A DNA stretch of 64,000 bases from Dyadobacter beijingensis DSM 21582 (GCF_000382205.1 NZ_KB907787.1:1155176-1219175); one strand, 5' to 3'; shown: positions 34,275 through 43,032, counted from the stretch's first letter. The notes: generated by a model from the sequence alone, not told the origin. Numbers and translations are program-made.

Positions 34275-37200
34275 ATGAAACAAAACTACCTTCACCTGGG
34301 AAGCAGGCTGTTGTGTTGCGTGCTTCTATTCCTCTCCTCCTACATTGCCTCCGCTCAGGATATTACCATTACCGGAAAGGTAATGGATGAGCAGTCGGGG
34401 TCCGCGTTACCGGGTGCGTCCGTGACATTAAAGGGCTCGACGACGATCGGGGTTACGACGGATGCAGACGGGAAATATTCGATTAAAGTGCCTTCCAGCT
34501 CACAAACGCTGGTATTTTCATTTATCGGCTACACGGCCAAGGACGTGGCGATCGGCAACCGTACGGTGATCGATGTGTCGATGACGAGCGACGTCAGCGC
34601 CCTGGAAGAGGTGATTGTGACGGGTTACGGCTCTCAATCGCGGCGGGATATTACCGGCTCGGTAACTACCGTGAATGCCAAAGACTTGCAGTCCGTTCCC
34701 GCTACCACATTCGCACAGCAGCTGCAAGGCCGTGCATCGGGTCTGAACATCGTGAACGACGCGACGCCCGGCGGTAATGCAACGGTACGTATACGGGGAT
34801 TCGGTACGATCGGGAACAATGACCCGCTGTTTATTATCGACGGCGTTCCTACCGAGAACCAGGGGAACCTCAACCCGAACGATATCGAGACGATCCAGAT
34901 CCTGAAAGACGCGTCTTCGGCCTCCATTTATGGTTCACGCGCGGCCAACGGGGTGGTGATCATCACGACGAAGCGCGGCAAGATCGGCAAGCCGGTGATT
35001 TCGTTCAATGCATACTATGGTTCGCAAAAAGCATACAAGGAAGTAGAGGCGCTGAATGCCGAAGAGCTGGGTAAATACCTCTATCTCGCCGATAAATATG
35101 CCGGTAAAACACCTTCGCACGGTCAATACACATTCGGCCCGAATGGCGAAGTAACCCTGCCGGACTACGTTTTCCCAAGCAAAGGAAAAGAAGGTACGCC
35201 GGATGTAGACCCAGCCCGCTACTCGCTCGTGCCGGGTAATATTTATGCCATTACCAAAGCCGCCGATACCAACTGGTGGCGCGAACTGACAACAACAGCA
35301 CCCATTCAAAATTACCAGCTATCCGCAACAGGCGGTACAGAAAACAGTCGCTACGCATTGTCGGTGGGCTATTTCAGCCAGGATGGTGTCGTGAAATTCA
35401 TCGGCTACGACCGCTACACCGTTCGGGCGAACACAGAGTTCTCAACTGCCAACAAACGTTTCAGGGTAGGCGAGAACCTGGCTGTTTCGTTCGATAACCG
35501 GAAGGGCGGTTTCGGGAACAACCAGGAACAGAATGCGGTTTCCGGTAGCTACAAACACCACCCATTGCTGCCGGTTTACGATATCAAAGGCAACTTTGCC
35601 GGTTCACGCGGGGCTAACCTGGGTAACAACTCCAACCCTTACGCCACCCTGTACCGCGAAAAAGATAACCGGACCTACCGGCTGCGTGCATTCGGTAATG
35701 TTTACGGCGAGTTCGACATTATCCCGAATTTGACGGTCAAAACCAGTCTCGGTATCGACGGCGTGAGCCAGAGAGGCCGGTATATCGGTCGCGCTAACCC
35801 GGAATACGTGGAAGGTAGCTTCAACAACGGTTCGACATCCACCGATTACTATTCTTACCAATGGGTTTGGACGAATACACTGAGCTACTCGCGCAACTTC
35901 GGTACCAACCACAAAGTGGATGCTTATGTGGGTATCGAGGCGATCCGGGAGTTTGCCGAGGAATTCGGTGCAAGCCGCTCCGGGTACGCATTTGAAATCC
36001 CTTCCATTATCAACTACCTGAACCTCGGTGACGCGACCAAAGCGACGAACTACGGCGGCGTGAACCGCGATTACAGCTTGTATTCGCAGTTTGGGAAAGT
36101 CAACTATGCTTATGCGGACAAATATTTGTTCCAATTTATCCTTCGCAACGACGCATCTTCCCGCTTCCAGCAGGCTTCCCGCAACGCGGTGTTCCCCGCA
36201 TTCAGCTTGGGATGGCGCTTGTCGGATGAGAATTTTATGAAATCGGTGAGCTTTATCAATGATATGAAGCTGCGCTACGGATGGGGTAAGACGGGTAACC
36301 AGAAAATCGGGGACTACAATGCCTACACTACCTATCGTGCGGACATTTTCCACGCCGGTTATCCAATCGACGGCTCCGGAAGCCAGCCGACCATCGGTTA
36401 TGACGCCTCTTCTTTCGGTAACCCGAATGCGAAATGGGAAACGACGACTTCCAATAACATCGGTCTCGACGCGACATTCCTGAACGACGCATTGACCCTC
36501 GAACTCGACTTCTGGAACCGCAAAACGACCGATATGCTCTTCTCGACACCGATCACTTTCACAGCCGGTGATGCGAGCGCGCCTTCGTTCAACGTAGGCC
36601 AGATGACCAACAAGGGTATCGACCTCGGCATTTCGTACCGGAACACCGCGCTGAAAGGCGAGCTGCGCTATGGTGCCTCTTTCAACTACTCGATGTACCG
36701 CAACACGGTGGATAAGCTCGACGAAAGTGAAAATACCAAATACTTTGGCGCAGGCTCACGCGTTCCTGCCGTTACGCTCACGCAGGCGGGGCTGCCGATT
36801 TCGTCCTACTATGGCTATAAAGTGCTGGGAATCTTCCAGTCCGACGAGGAGGCCAAAGCCTGGGCACCATATGGTTCTTACAACAAAGCGGGTAAATTCA
36901 AAATCGCCGACGTGAACAATGACGGTAAAATCACCGACGACGACCGGACGGTAATCGGTAACCCGCACCCCGATTTTGTATATGGTGTAAACGTGAATAT
37001 AGGCTACAAGGCATTTGACCTGACGGTGTTCGGTAATGGCGTGGTGGGTAACGAAATATTCAGCTACCTGCGCTATTTCACGGATTTCAACACATTCCAG
37101 GGTAACCGCGCGAAACGTGCCTTGTACGACGCATGGCAGCCTGATCACAAAGAAGGAACTGTACCCATTATGGATGCGGACGACCAGATCAGCAGCCGTC

Positions 37201-37463
37201 CATCGAGCTATTTTGTTGAAAAAGGCACTTATTTCCGTCTGAAAAACGTGCAGCTCACTTACTCGCTTCCCAAAGCGGCAGCCGCGAAAATCGGTTTCAG
37301 CAATGCGCAGATTTATGTGCAGGGCCAGAACATGTTCACGGTCACGAAATACAGCGGTTTGAACCCTGAAATCCAGACAGGTGAAGACCGCACGTTAGGC
37401 TTCGACGGTGGTTATATGCCCGTTTCGCGGACATTCCTGCTGGGCCTCAACGTATCATTCTGA
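34275..37463 (+). CDS. SusC/RagA family TonB-dependent outer-membrane receptor
   Basis: Second complete SusC (1062 aa). Signal peptide (LLCCVLLFLSSYIASAQ), regulatory beta domain (TITGKVMDEQSGSALPGASV), TonB box region (LEEVIVTGYGSQSRRD), plug (FAQQLQGRASGLNI, IQILKDASSASIYGSRAANG) and barrel ending SRTFLLGLNVSF are all present. It contains the late loop KAGKFKIADVNNDGKITDDD, a Ca-binding EF-hand-like motif usual in this family. It imports an unknown ligand with the SusD partner encoded 38 bases downstream. It has a dedicated AT-rich upstream region and is probably regulated apart from the first locus. Confidence 0.96.
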   Translation: MKQNYLHLGSRLLCCVLLFLSSYIASAQDITITGKVMDEQSGSALPGASVTLKGSTTIGVTTDADGKYSIKVPSSSQTLVFSFIGYTAKDVAIGNRTVIDVSMTSDVSALEEVIVTGYGSQSRRDITGSVTTVNAKDLQSVPATTFAQQLQGRASGLNIVNDATPGGNATVRIRGFGTIGNNDPLFIIDGVPTENQGNLNPNDIETIQILKDASSASIYGSRAANGVVIITTKRGKIGKPVISFNAYYGSQKAYKEVEALNAEELGKYLYLADKYAGKTPSHGQYTFGPNGEVTLPDYVFPSKGKEGTPDVDPARYSLVPGNIYAITKAADTNWWRELTTTAPIQNYQLSATGGTENSRYALSVGYFSQDGVVKFIGYDRYTVRANTEFSTANKRFRVGENLAVSFDNRKGGFGNNQEQNAVSGSYKHHPLLPVYDIKGNFAGSRGANLGNNSNPYATLYREKDNRTYRLRAFGNVYGEFDIIPNLTVKTSLGIDGVSQRGRYIGRANPEYVEGSFNNGSTSTDYYSYQWVWTNTLSYSRNFGTNHKVDAYVGIEAIREFAEEFGASRSGYAFEIPSIINYLNLGDATKATNYGGVNRDYSLYSQFGKVNYAYADKYLFQFILRNDASSRFQQASRNAVFPAFSLGWRLSDENFMKSVSFINDMKLRYGWGKTGNQKIGDYNAYTTYRADIFHAGYPIDGSGSQPTIGYDASSFGNPNAKWETTTSNNIGLDATFLNDALTLELDFWNRKTTDMLFSTPITFTAGDASAPSFNVGQMTNKGIDLGISYRNTALKGELRYGASFNYSMYRNTVDKLDESENTKYFGAGSRVPAVTLTQAGLPISSYYGYKVLGIFQSDEEAKAWAPYGSYNKAGKFKIADVNNDGKITDDDRTVIGNPHPDFVYGVNVNIGYKAFDLTVFGNGVVGNEIFSYLRYFTDFNTFQGNRAKRALYDAWQPDHKEGTVPIMDADDQISSRPSSYFVEKGTYFRLKNVQLTYSLPKAAAAKIGFSNAQIYVQGQNMFTVTKYSGLNPEIQTGEDRTLGFDGGYMPVSRTFLLGLNVSF

Positions 37464-37501
37464 CACCGGTTTTTTTCATTGATCTTAACTATTCAAGCTA
37501 T

Positions 37502-39280
37502 ATGAATGCAAGAATCTTAAAATACATGCTTTCGGTGGGGCTGGCGATCGGGATAGTCTCCGCTTGTAAGGACGAATTTCTGAGTCGTGATCCGCAGGGA
37601 CAATACAGCCCGACAGCCCTGAAAACTCCGGCGGGTGTGGAAGGCCTGCTCGTAGGTGCCTACGCGATGATCGACGGCCAGGGCCTCGATGGCCAGGACT
37701 CGTGGAACAACGACATCCAGAGCTGGGTGTTCGGCGGCCTCGCTTCCGACGACTCATATAAAGGAACTGACGCAGGTGACCAGCCGGAGCAGTCGTTCAT
37801 CGAGAAATGGGACTTTCAGCCGACCAACGGCCACATTCGCAACAAATGGCGCGGATTGTACAAAGGCATTGCCCGAACCAACGACGTCATCAACACGCTG
37901 TCCGAAGTGAAAGAAGTGAGCGACGCCCGCAGAAAGCAGATTATTGCCGAAGCACGGTTCCTGCGCGGATTATTCCACTTTGAAGCGAAAAAAATGTGGA
38001 AAACGATCCCGTACATCGACGAGACGATTTACAAACTCGACGACCTCGAATCCACCAAAATACCGAACGACAAGGATGCCTGGCCGATGATCGAAGCCGA
38101 TTTTAAAGCGGCTTCCGAAGGCTTGCCCGAAGCACAGTCACAGGTGGGCCGGCCGACCAAATGGGCCGCGTTGGCGTTTTTGGCCAAAACCTACATGTAC
38201 CAGGGCTGGAATATCTCGACGGGCGCCGCCAACGTAGCTGTGTTACAAAAAGCGAAACCTGTTTTGGAACAGATCGTGGCATCGGGCAAATTTACGCTGG
38301 CCCCTAAATTCGAGGATAACTTCCTGATTGCTACCCGTAACAATGCCGAGTCCATCTTCGAGATTCAGTACGCGGTTTCCAGCGCATCCGGCGACGCGGC
38401 CGACGCGGGCGTAGGTCTGGCGCACCCATACATCGACCCCTGGGGCTGCTGCGGGTTTTACCAGCCATCCCAAAACCTGGTTAATGCATTCAAAACCAGC
38501 GCAGCAGGTCTGCCGCTGCTCGATACATTCAATGACAGCGACGTGAAAAACGACCAGGGCTTGAAGTATACCGACCCGTTTGAGCCTTACACCGGTACCC
38601 TCGATCCGCGTTTGGACCAAACCGTCGGCCGCCGCGGGATTTTGTTCAAGGACTTCAAAATCCACGGCAGCGACTTCATCCGCGACCAGACGTATGCAGG
38701 GCCTTATTCGCCTAAAAAACACATTTCCGAAAAAGCAGGATTTGGTATTAACGGATGGGGTAACCTTTCCAGCAACAACTACCGCATTATGCGTTATGGA
38801 ATGGTGCTGCTATGGCTCGCCGAATGCGAAGTGGAGCTCGGCAACCTCGAAAATGCCCGGAAACTCGTGAACCAGATCCGTACCCGTGCCATGAACCCGG
38901 CCGGTTTTGTGAAAAAAGCGGTACAAGGTTCGAAATCGCGGGATGATTTTACCGTCATGAACGAGCCTGCGGCCAATTATTTGATCAAAATCTACGACCA
39001 GGCGTGGACCAATGCCGCCACCGCACGTAAAGCGGTGCGTTTCGAAAGCCGTTTGGAGTTTGCGATGGAAGGCCACCGGTTCTTCGATTTGCAGCGCTGG
39101 GGCATTGCCGCCGAGACGCTGAATGCTTATGTCGCGGTAGAATCCAACAAAAGAGTTTACAAGAAAGGCGCTGTCTTCACCAAGGGTAAAAACGAATTTT
39201 TTCCGATCCCGCAGGAAGCCATCGACCGTTCGTACAAAGCAGGGGCTGCCACCCTCACGCAGGACCCTGCCTATAAATGA
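37502..39280 (+). CDS. SusD/RagB family nutrient-binding outer-membrane lipoprotein
   Basis: 592-residue SusD protein paired with the SusC upstream. It begins MNARILKYMLSVGLAIG and has the lipobox VSAC near residue 22, followed by DEFLSRDPQGQYSP, the typical SusD opening. TPR-like helices (RGLYKGIARTNDVINTL, AEARFLRGLFHFEAKKMW) and the C-terminal RagB/SusD block (RFESRLEFAMEGHRFFDLQR) are clear. The mature lipoprotein would sit on the outer leaflet as the lid of the transporter. A hairpin terminator follows at 39319, so the pair forms its own unit. Confidence 0.96.
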   Translation: MNARILKYMLSVGLAIGIVSACKDEFLSRDPQGQYSPTALKTPAGVEGLLVGAYAMIDGQGLDGQDSWNNDIQSWVFGGLASDDSYKGTDAGDQPEQSFIEKWDFQPTNGHIRNKWRGLYKGIARTNDVINTLSEVKEVSDARRKQIIAEARFLRGLFHFEAKKMWKTIPYIDETIYKLDDLESTKIPNDKDAWPMIEADFKAASEGLPEAQSQVGRPTKWAALAFLAKTYMYQGWNISTGAANVAVLQKAKPVLEQIVASGKFTLAPKFEDNFLIATRNNAESIFEIQYAVSSASGDAADAGVGLAHPYIDPWGCCGFYQPSQNLVNAFKTSAAGLPLLDTFNDSDVKNDQGLKYTDPFEPYTGTLDPRLDQTVGRRGILFKDFKIHGSDFIRDQTYAGPYSPKKHISEKAGFGINGWGNLSSNNYRIMRYGMVLLWLAECEVELGNLENARKLVNQIRTRAMNPAGFVKKAVQGSKSRDDFTVMNEPAANYLIKIYDQAWTNAATARKAVRFESRLEFAMEGHRFFDLQRWGIAAETLNAYVAVESNKRVYKKGAVFTKGKNEFFPIPQEAIDRSYKAGAATLTQDPAYK

Positions 39281-39318
39281 TTTGGTTAAAGCCAGTATTT
39301 GTTAAGCGTTTGTAATCA

Positions 39319-39350
39319 GAAAAGCCCCGGCGGTTGCGCAGGGGCTTTCT
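39319..39350 (+). terminator. Hairpin terminator between SusD and hsp20 genes
   Basis: AAAGCCCC (39321-39328) pairs with GGGGCTTT (39341-39348) around a 12-base loop, followed by CTTATTT. A run of A on the left lets it also serve the convergent hsp20-like gene that ends at 39372. Confidence 0.8.
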
Positions 39351-39371
39351 TATTTGCGATGAAGATGGTTT

Positions 39372-39779
39372 CTAGCTCACGCTGATGTCGTGCGAAGGTC
39401 TTTCGGCACCGGGAATAATGGGCAAAATGAGTTGCAGAATGCCATTGGTATACTCGGCGCGGATATTTTCGGTATCCACACTGTCGTCGATCATGAATGT
39501 TCTTTCAAACGACGTCTTATCGAATTCGTGACGGATCCAGTTGCGTTTCTCTCCGAGATCGTCTTTCACCTCGTAGGAGATGCTCAATTCGAAGCCTTTC
39601 ACTTTGACATTGAAATCTTCTTTGTTGCGATCGGGCGCGAAGATGAGCATTTCGTAATGGCCGTCGTTTTTGACGATATTCACCGGCACGCGGTATCCGC
39701 CGCGGTGCTGGCCGAAATCCCGGCCGTGGAACTCGTGTCGCATTCCGAAGCCGCGATGTCCGAATCTGTTATTGCACAT
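39372..39779 (-). CDS. Hsp20 / small heat-shock protein
   Basis: 135-residue alpha-crystallin-type chaperone that holds unfolding proteins. The N-terminus is Gly/His/Arg-rich (NRFGHRGFGMRHEFHG), then the alpha-crystallin domain runs from about residue 30 (YRVPVNIVKNDGHYEMLIFA) to 125, with the conserved closing motif AEYTNGILQLILPI. The C-terminal IxI/V-like anchor is weak. It is the last gene of a minus-strand set with two small membrane proteins and an ECF sigma factor, which suggests control by envelope or heat stress. Confidence 0.93.
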   Translation of the reverse strand: MCNNRFGHRGFGMRHEFHGRDFGQHRGGYRVPVNIVKNDGHYEMLIFAPDRNKEDFNVKVKGFELSISYEVKDDLGEKRNWIRHEFDKTSFERTFMIDDSVDTENIRAEYTNGILQLILPIIPGAERPSHDISVS

Positions 39780-39810
39780 GGTATTAACTGGTTTTTAGTT
39801 GGAAGATGAA

Positions 39811-40068
39811 TTAAATCTTTTGCGGGCCGTACCGGAACGGGTCGGTCAGATATTCCCTGTCCTGGTTGCCCGAAAGGTGACTGGGGTAACCATTATACGA
39901 ATGGTAGTGCCTCCATAGGCGGTAACGGCGCCTTCCGGCGAATAGTCTGAAAATCAATCCGATAAATAGAAAGAAAAACAGCGCTTTGAAGATCAGGAAC
40001 GGCAGTGCGAACAGCAGTAACCCTCCCAGGACGGCCGCCCCGATTGCTTTTAAGATGACGATGAACAT
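39811..40068 (-). CDS. Small membrane protein (85 aa)
   Basis: I do not recognise a family. The N-terminal half is very hydrophobic (VILKAIGAAVLGGLLLFALP then FLIFKALFFFLFIGLIFRLF), giving two membrane helices. The C-terminal half is basic and Tyr/His-rich (RRRYRLWRHYHSYNGYPSHL). It lies 31 bases upstream of the hsp20-like gene. The 14-mer shared with the sigma-factor gene lies 53 bases before its ATG, so it probably starts its own transcript. A role in envelope stress is inferred from context only. Confidence 0.7.
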   Translation of the reverse strand: MFIVILKAIGAAVLGGLLLFALPFLIFKALFFFLFIGLIFRLFAGRRRYRLWRHYHSYNGYPSHLSGNQDREYLTDPFRYGPQKI

Positions 40069-40120
40069 GGTTTTGTCTATTTGGATGAATGAAATGTGCG
40101 CCCTATTGCGCTTACAATCA

Positions 40121-40134
40121 TGCAGACGTGCAGG
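40121..40134 (-). promoter_or_regulatory. 14-mer CCTGCACGTCTGCA, copy 1, upstream of the 85-aa gene and hsp20
   Basis: On the minus strand CCTGCACGTCTGCA lies 53 bases before the ATG at 40068. An identical 14-mer lies upstream of the ECF sigma gene (41125-41112). A shared element before a sigma factor and its neighbours is the usual sign of a promoter recognised by that sigma. No shared -10 box was found by eye. Confidence 0.5.
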
Positions 40135-40147
40135 TTGAAAAAATACT

Positions 40148-40525
40148 TTAAAATTCGGGAGGTTTTCTCCATCGGTTACGCATTTCCTGGCGAAAGCGCC
40201 GTCTTTCCTCGTCGGTCATTTTCATCCATTTCGCTTTCCAGGCCAATGCCTCCTCGCGCGCCTCGCGCCCGAAGCGGCGGTTGAACCGGCGCCATTTGGG
40301 ATGATGATGGTGGTGGCCAGGCCCTCTGAACCCTCCAAACAGTATTTTGCACAAAACAAACAGCCCTACCGCCTGCCAATAGCTAATGGGATTGAAGTTG
40401 GCGGCGGCGGGCAGAATGGCGTTCCAAAGCCATTGCACAATCGCTCCCAGGGCCAGCGCTGCGATCACAGCGAAAACCGGCAGCGCAAGCCGAAATCTCC
40501 TACCTCTGTTTTGCGGGTCCATCAT
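40148..40525 (-). CDS. Small membrane protein with His cluster and basic tail (125 aa)
   Basis: Unrecognised family. Two membrane helices (LALPVFAVIAALALGAIVQW; YWQAVGLFVLCKILFGGF) are followed by the run GHHHHHPKW and a highly basic, helical cytoplasmic tail (EEALAWKAKWMKMTDEERRR). The His cluster could bind metal. The ATG at 40525 (or 40522) is 11 bases after the sigma-factor stop, so the two are co-translated. A protein in this place may be the anti-sigma partner, but no known anti-sigma domain is visible. Confidence 0.72.
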   Translation of the reverse strand: MMDPQNRGRRFRLALPVFAVIAALALGAIVQWLWNAILPAAANFNPISYWQAVGLFVLCKILFGGFRGPGHHHHHPKWRRFNRRFGREAREEALAWKAKWMKMTDEERRRFRQEMRNRWRKPPEF

Positions 40526-40536
40526 GGTGAACAAAT

Positions 40537-41085
40537 TTAATAATTTACAAACTCCCGGTACACGTTTTCGAGCCGCTCGCGCAGATGGCGCACGGCGTAG
40601 CGTTTGCGGGAAATCAAGGTTTTAATATTCTCCCCGGTCCGATCGGCGATTTCCTGGAAAGTCTGGTCTTCGAGTTCGTTCCAAATAAATACCTGCCGCT
40701 GATTTTCGGGAAGCTCGTCCAATGCAAGGTTCAGCTGCTCCCAGAAAAGGTCTTTCAGGTAAGCGGTTTCCGGCGTACTGCCGTCGGCCAGCAGGATGTC
40801 CTTGAAATGAAACTCGCCGTCTTCGTCCTCATACCCGTAATCTTCCAGCGAATCGGGCTTTTGCTTCCGGTACTTGTCGATGATCCGGTTACGGGCCACG
40901 CGGAACAGCCAGCTGCTCATCTGCTCGATCGCCTCAATTTCTGGCACAGTGCTGAGCTGGTACCATACATCCTGCAAAATATCTTCCGCATCCTCATCGG
41001 TATTCACACGCTGACGGATGAACCCCAGCAGCTGCTTGCCATAGGATGTGACGGTTTGGATGATATTTGGCTTTTTCTGCGACAA
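40537..41085 (-). CDS. RNA polymerase sigma factor, ECF subfamily
   Basis: 182-residue sigma-70 family regulator with only regions 2 and 4. Region 2 is FIRQRVNTDEDAEDILQDVW with the RNA polymerase and -10 contact part MSSWLFRVARNRIIDKYRKQ. Region 4 is LDELPENQRQVFIWNELE plus the HTH FQEIADRTGENIKTLISRKR. The linker (about 75-105) is acidic and long. The downstream gene starts 11 bases later. The 14-mer CCTGCACGTCTGCA lies 27 bases before the ATG and recurs before the third gene, so it is probably auto-activating. The signal is unknown. Confidence 0.93.
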   Translation of the reverse strand: MSQKKPNIIQTVTSYGKQLLGFIRQRVNTDEDAEDILQDVWYQLSTVPEIEAIEQMSSWLFRVARNRIIDKYRKQKPDSLEDYGYEDEDGEFHFKDILLADGSTPETAYLKDLFWEQLNLALDELPENQRQVFIWNELEDQTFQEIADRTGENIKTLISRKRYAVRHLRERLENVYREFVNY

Positions 41086-41111
41086 ACGGGCTTTGTAACG
41101 GGTTCTGGGAT

Positions 41112-41125
41112 TGCAGACGTGCAGG
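41112..41125 (-). promoter_or_regulatory. 14-mer CCTGCACGTCTGCA, copy 2, upstream of the ECF sigma gene
   Basis: Exact repeat of the element at 40134-40121, in the same orientation and 27 bases before the sigma-factor ATG at 41085. Its ends TGCA-N4-TGCA form a short dyad, so a dimeric regulator is an alternative to sigma recognition. Confidence 0.5.
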
Positions 41126-41258
41126 GGGAGCGGATTACTTTATTTTCTGATAAAATTTTTTGCCCCGAAGGCGAATGAGCACGAAGTCAACGCATTCGGG
41201 GTTGTTCACGTCTTCGTGGCAATAATCGTCAATATGACAATAATTAGCTTTAATATTT

Positions 41259-41333
41259 AAAAAGTACAAATATGTCGAATTGTACTTTTCTAATTCGACT
41301 GGCAGATTTCAAACGAAGTGCTGTACTTTTTCT
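41259..41333. repeat. Inverted and direct copies of AAAAGTACA with a nested TCGAATT dyad
   Basis: AAAAGTACA at 41260-41268 and its reverse complement TGTACTTTT at 41281-41289 form a dyad. TGTACTTTT recurs at 41322-41330, and AAAAGTACA again at 41502-41510. Inside lies a second dyad, TCGAATT (41275-41281) and AATTCGA (41292-41298). The set lies in the AT-rich gap between the sigma-factor gene and the small secreted protein gene, upstream of its promoter, and could be a regulator array. Function unproven. Confidence 0.45.
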
Positions 41334-41405
41334 AGAAACATATAATTATTTCAATATTTATACATCATTGAAAAAAGAACTTTGACTCGTCTAAATCGCT
41401 CCTAT

Positions 41406-41437
41406 TGACTTTAAATCACAATGTTGGGTACCTTTGT
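41406..41437 (+). promoter_or_regulatory. Promoter of the small secreted protein gene
   Basis: TTG at 41406-41408 and TACCTTTG at 41430-41437 are 21 bases apart, matching the Bacteroidota TTG / TAnnTTTG housekeeping promoter. Transcription would begin near 41443, leaving a leader of about 110 bases before the ATG at 41552. That leader contains an in-frame ATG at 41457 and a fourth AAAAGTACA. Confidence 0.7.
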
Positions 41438-41551
41438 AATGTCCAAAGAGCAGAAATGAAAAATACAGACTGCTTGAAGAGCTTGATCAGGCAAATGCCT
41501 GAAAAGTACAAATTGGTAACATTGAATCAGACATTAAACATTAGAAATAAA

Positions 41552-41920
41552 ATGAAAAAAACTATCTTGGCAATCGCAGTTCTGGTGGGAGTATCAGCTG
41601 CTAACTTTTCAATCGCTGCCGATAAAGTAAAAGAAAACAACGCAGCTTCTATCGAGCTCGTTTCTGGCGCGGAATTGAAATTTAAATTGTCCCTCGAAAG
41701 CGTTAAAGAAAGATCTTCACTGGTTATCAAAGATTTCACAGGAACAGTTGTGTACAGCACTTCAATTCCTAAGTCTGAAAACTACACGAAAATTTTCGAC
41801 CTGTCGAACCTGGCTGACGGAAATTACAGCTTCGTAATCAACAATGGCAGCGAAATCACTACAAAGCCATTCGCGATCTCAACGGAAACAAAACGTCAGG
41901 TAACAGCAGTTATCAAATAA
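41552..41920 (+). CDS. Small secreted protein with one beta-sandwich domain (122 aa)
   Basis: Family not recognised. MKKTILAIAVLVGVSAANFSIA is a clean Sec signal peptide. The mature 100 residues are beta-rich, with ELKFKLSLESVKERSSLVIK, then GTVVYSTSIPKSENYTKIFD and LSNLADGNYSFVINNGSE. That layout resembles the immunoglobulin-like C-terminal sorting domains of secreted Bacteroidota proteins, here as a stand-alone domain. The frame is open upstream to 41405, and an ATG at 41457 would add 32 residues in front of the signal peptide; I reject that start because of the signal. It has a strong promoter and terminator of its own, and codons that look highly expressed. Confidence 0.8.
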   Translation: MKKTILAIAVLVGVSAANFSIAADKVKENNAASIELVSGAELKFKLSLESVKERSSLVIKDFTGTVVYSTSIPKSENYTKIFDLSNLADGNYSFVINNGSEITTKPFAISTETKRQVTAVIK

Positions 41921-41942
41921 TACAGCCTGCTGATTTGGCACT

Positions 41943-41978
41943 AAAAAAAGGCAGTCCGGATATTCCGGGCTGCCTTTT
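41943..41978. terminator. Bidirectional terminator between the secreted protein and oxidoreductase genes
   Basis: AAAAAAAGGCAGTCCGGA pairs with TCCGGGCTGCCTTTT around a TAT loop. A and T runs flank both sides, so it can end both convergent units (stops at 41920 and 41998). Confidence 0.9.
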
Positions 41979-41997
41979 GCTATTTTGTTATGGCCGG

Positions 41998-43032
41998 TTA
42001 GTAAGCCAAAACCTTCTTTTCATTGCTGCTTTGGAATGCGAGGTCGATCACCCGGCAGGTCCTGAGTACTTCCTCCGGCTTCACGGCCAGCTCGGCGCCG
42101 TTCACGATGGCGTCGTATACATTCTGGTAAAATGGCGCGTAATCGCCGGCTTCGCTTTCGACAATGCCGGTAAACTCGGGGCTGTATAACTTACCCCAGC
42201 GGTCTTCCGGCTCCACGCCCCAAGGCTGTTCGGTAGGTAGGATGTTTTTTCGCAAAGTTTCCTCCTGCGGGTCGAGCCCGCCCTTGATGAACGAGCCCTT
42301 CGTGCCGTGCAGCACGTAACGGAGCTGGTTTTCGTACACCATCAGGCTGGATTTGACGATCACCGACTTGTCTTTATAGCCCAGGCGAATATCGAAATAA
42401 TCGTCGATTTCGCTGTTCGGGCGAACAATGCGGATGTCCGCGGTTACCGTTTCCGGCTCGCCGAAGAGCACCAGCGCCTGGTCGATCAGGTGGGGACCGA
42501 GGTTATAGACGTTTCCGCCAACCGGTACCGCCCGCTCTTTCCAGGAGCCGGCCACAGCCTCGCGGTAGCGGTCGTAACGGCATTCGTACTCGATAATATC
42601 GCCGATTTTACCCTCGGATAGCAGCTTTTGAATCGTCAGGAAGTCGGAATCCCAGCGGCGGTTTTGGTAGGCGGTCAATACCAGGCCTTTTTCTTTGGCT
42701 AGCGCCACCAGCTGGCGCGCCTCTTCTTCGGTAGCGGAAAACGGCTTTTCGATCACGACATGCTTGCCGTTTTCGAGGGCGTCCATTGCGTACTGGAAAT
42801 GCGTATCGTTGGGCGTGCAAATGAACACGAGGTCGATGGCCTCGTCGCTCAGCAGTTCCTCGACCGACCGCGCATTGCCGATGGTCGGATCAAACTCCTG
42901 GGCTTCGTTTTTGGACCTTTCGACCACCGTTTTAATCTTGAAATTAGGATTGGTGCTCAGGAACGGCGAGTGAAAATACCGCCCCGACAAACCGAAGCCG
43001 ATTAAACCGACATTGAGAATTTTTGAAGGCAT
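41998..43032 (-). CDS. Gfo/Idh/MocA family oxidoreductase
   Basis: 344-residue NAD(P)-dependent sugar or cyclitol dehydrogenase. The Rossmann loop is VGLIGFGLSGRYFHSPFL. The catalytic region has the family motif HVVIEKPFSATEEEARQLV (EKP lysine) and the downstream VGGNVYNLGPHLIDQALVLF, where the His of GPHLIDQ is the usual acid/base. No signal peptide is seen, so it is cytoplasmic. It ends a minus-strand set with the PQQ dehydrogenase, epimerase and lyase genes, so it may process the sugar they release or oxidise. Exact substrate unknown. Confidence 0.93.
   Translation of the reverse strand: MPSKILNVGLIGFGLSGRYFHSPFLSTNPNFKIKTVVERSKNEAQEFDPTIGNARSVEELLSDEAIDLVFICTPNDTHFQYAMDALENGKHVVIEKPFSATEEEARQLVALAKEKGLVLTAYQNRRWDSDFLTIQKLLSEGKIGDIIEYECRYDRYREAVAGSWKERAVPVGGNVYNLGPHLIDQALVLFGEPETVTADIRIVRPNSEIDDYFDIRLGYKDKSVIVKSSLMVYENQLRYVLHGTKGSFIKGGLDPQEETLRKNILPTEQPWGVEPEDRWGKLYSPEFTGIVESEAGDYAPFYQNVYDAIVNGAELAVKPEEVLRTCRVIDLAFQSSNEKKVLAY

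Noticed and set aside
40148-40525. Known anti-sigma factor
   Set aside because: Position fits, but no anti-sigma domain can be seen; kept as an unknown membrane protein.
41457-41551. 32-residue N-terminal extension of the small secreted protein
   Set aside because: The frame is open from an ATG at 41457, but it would bury the signal peptide; more likely a 5-prime leader.
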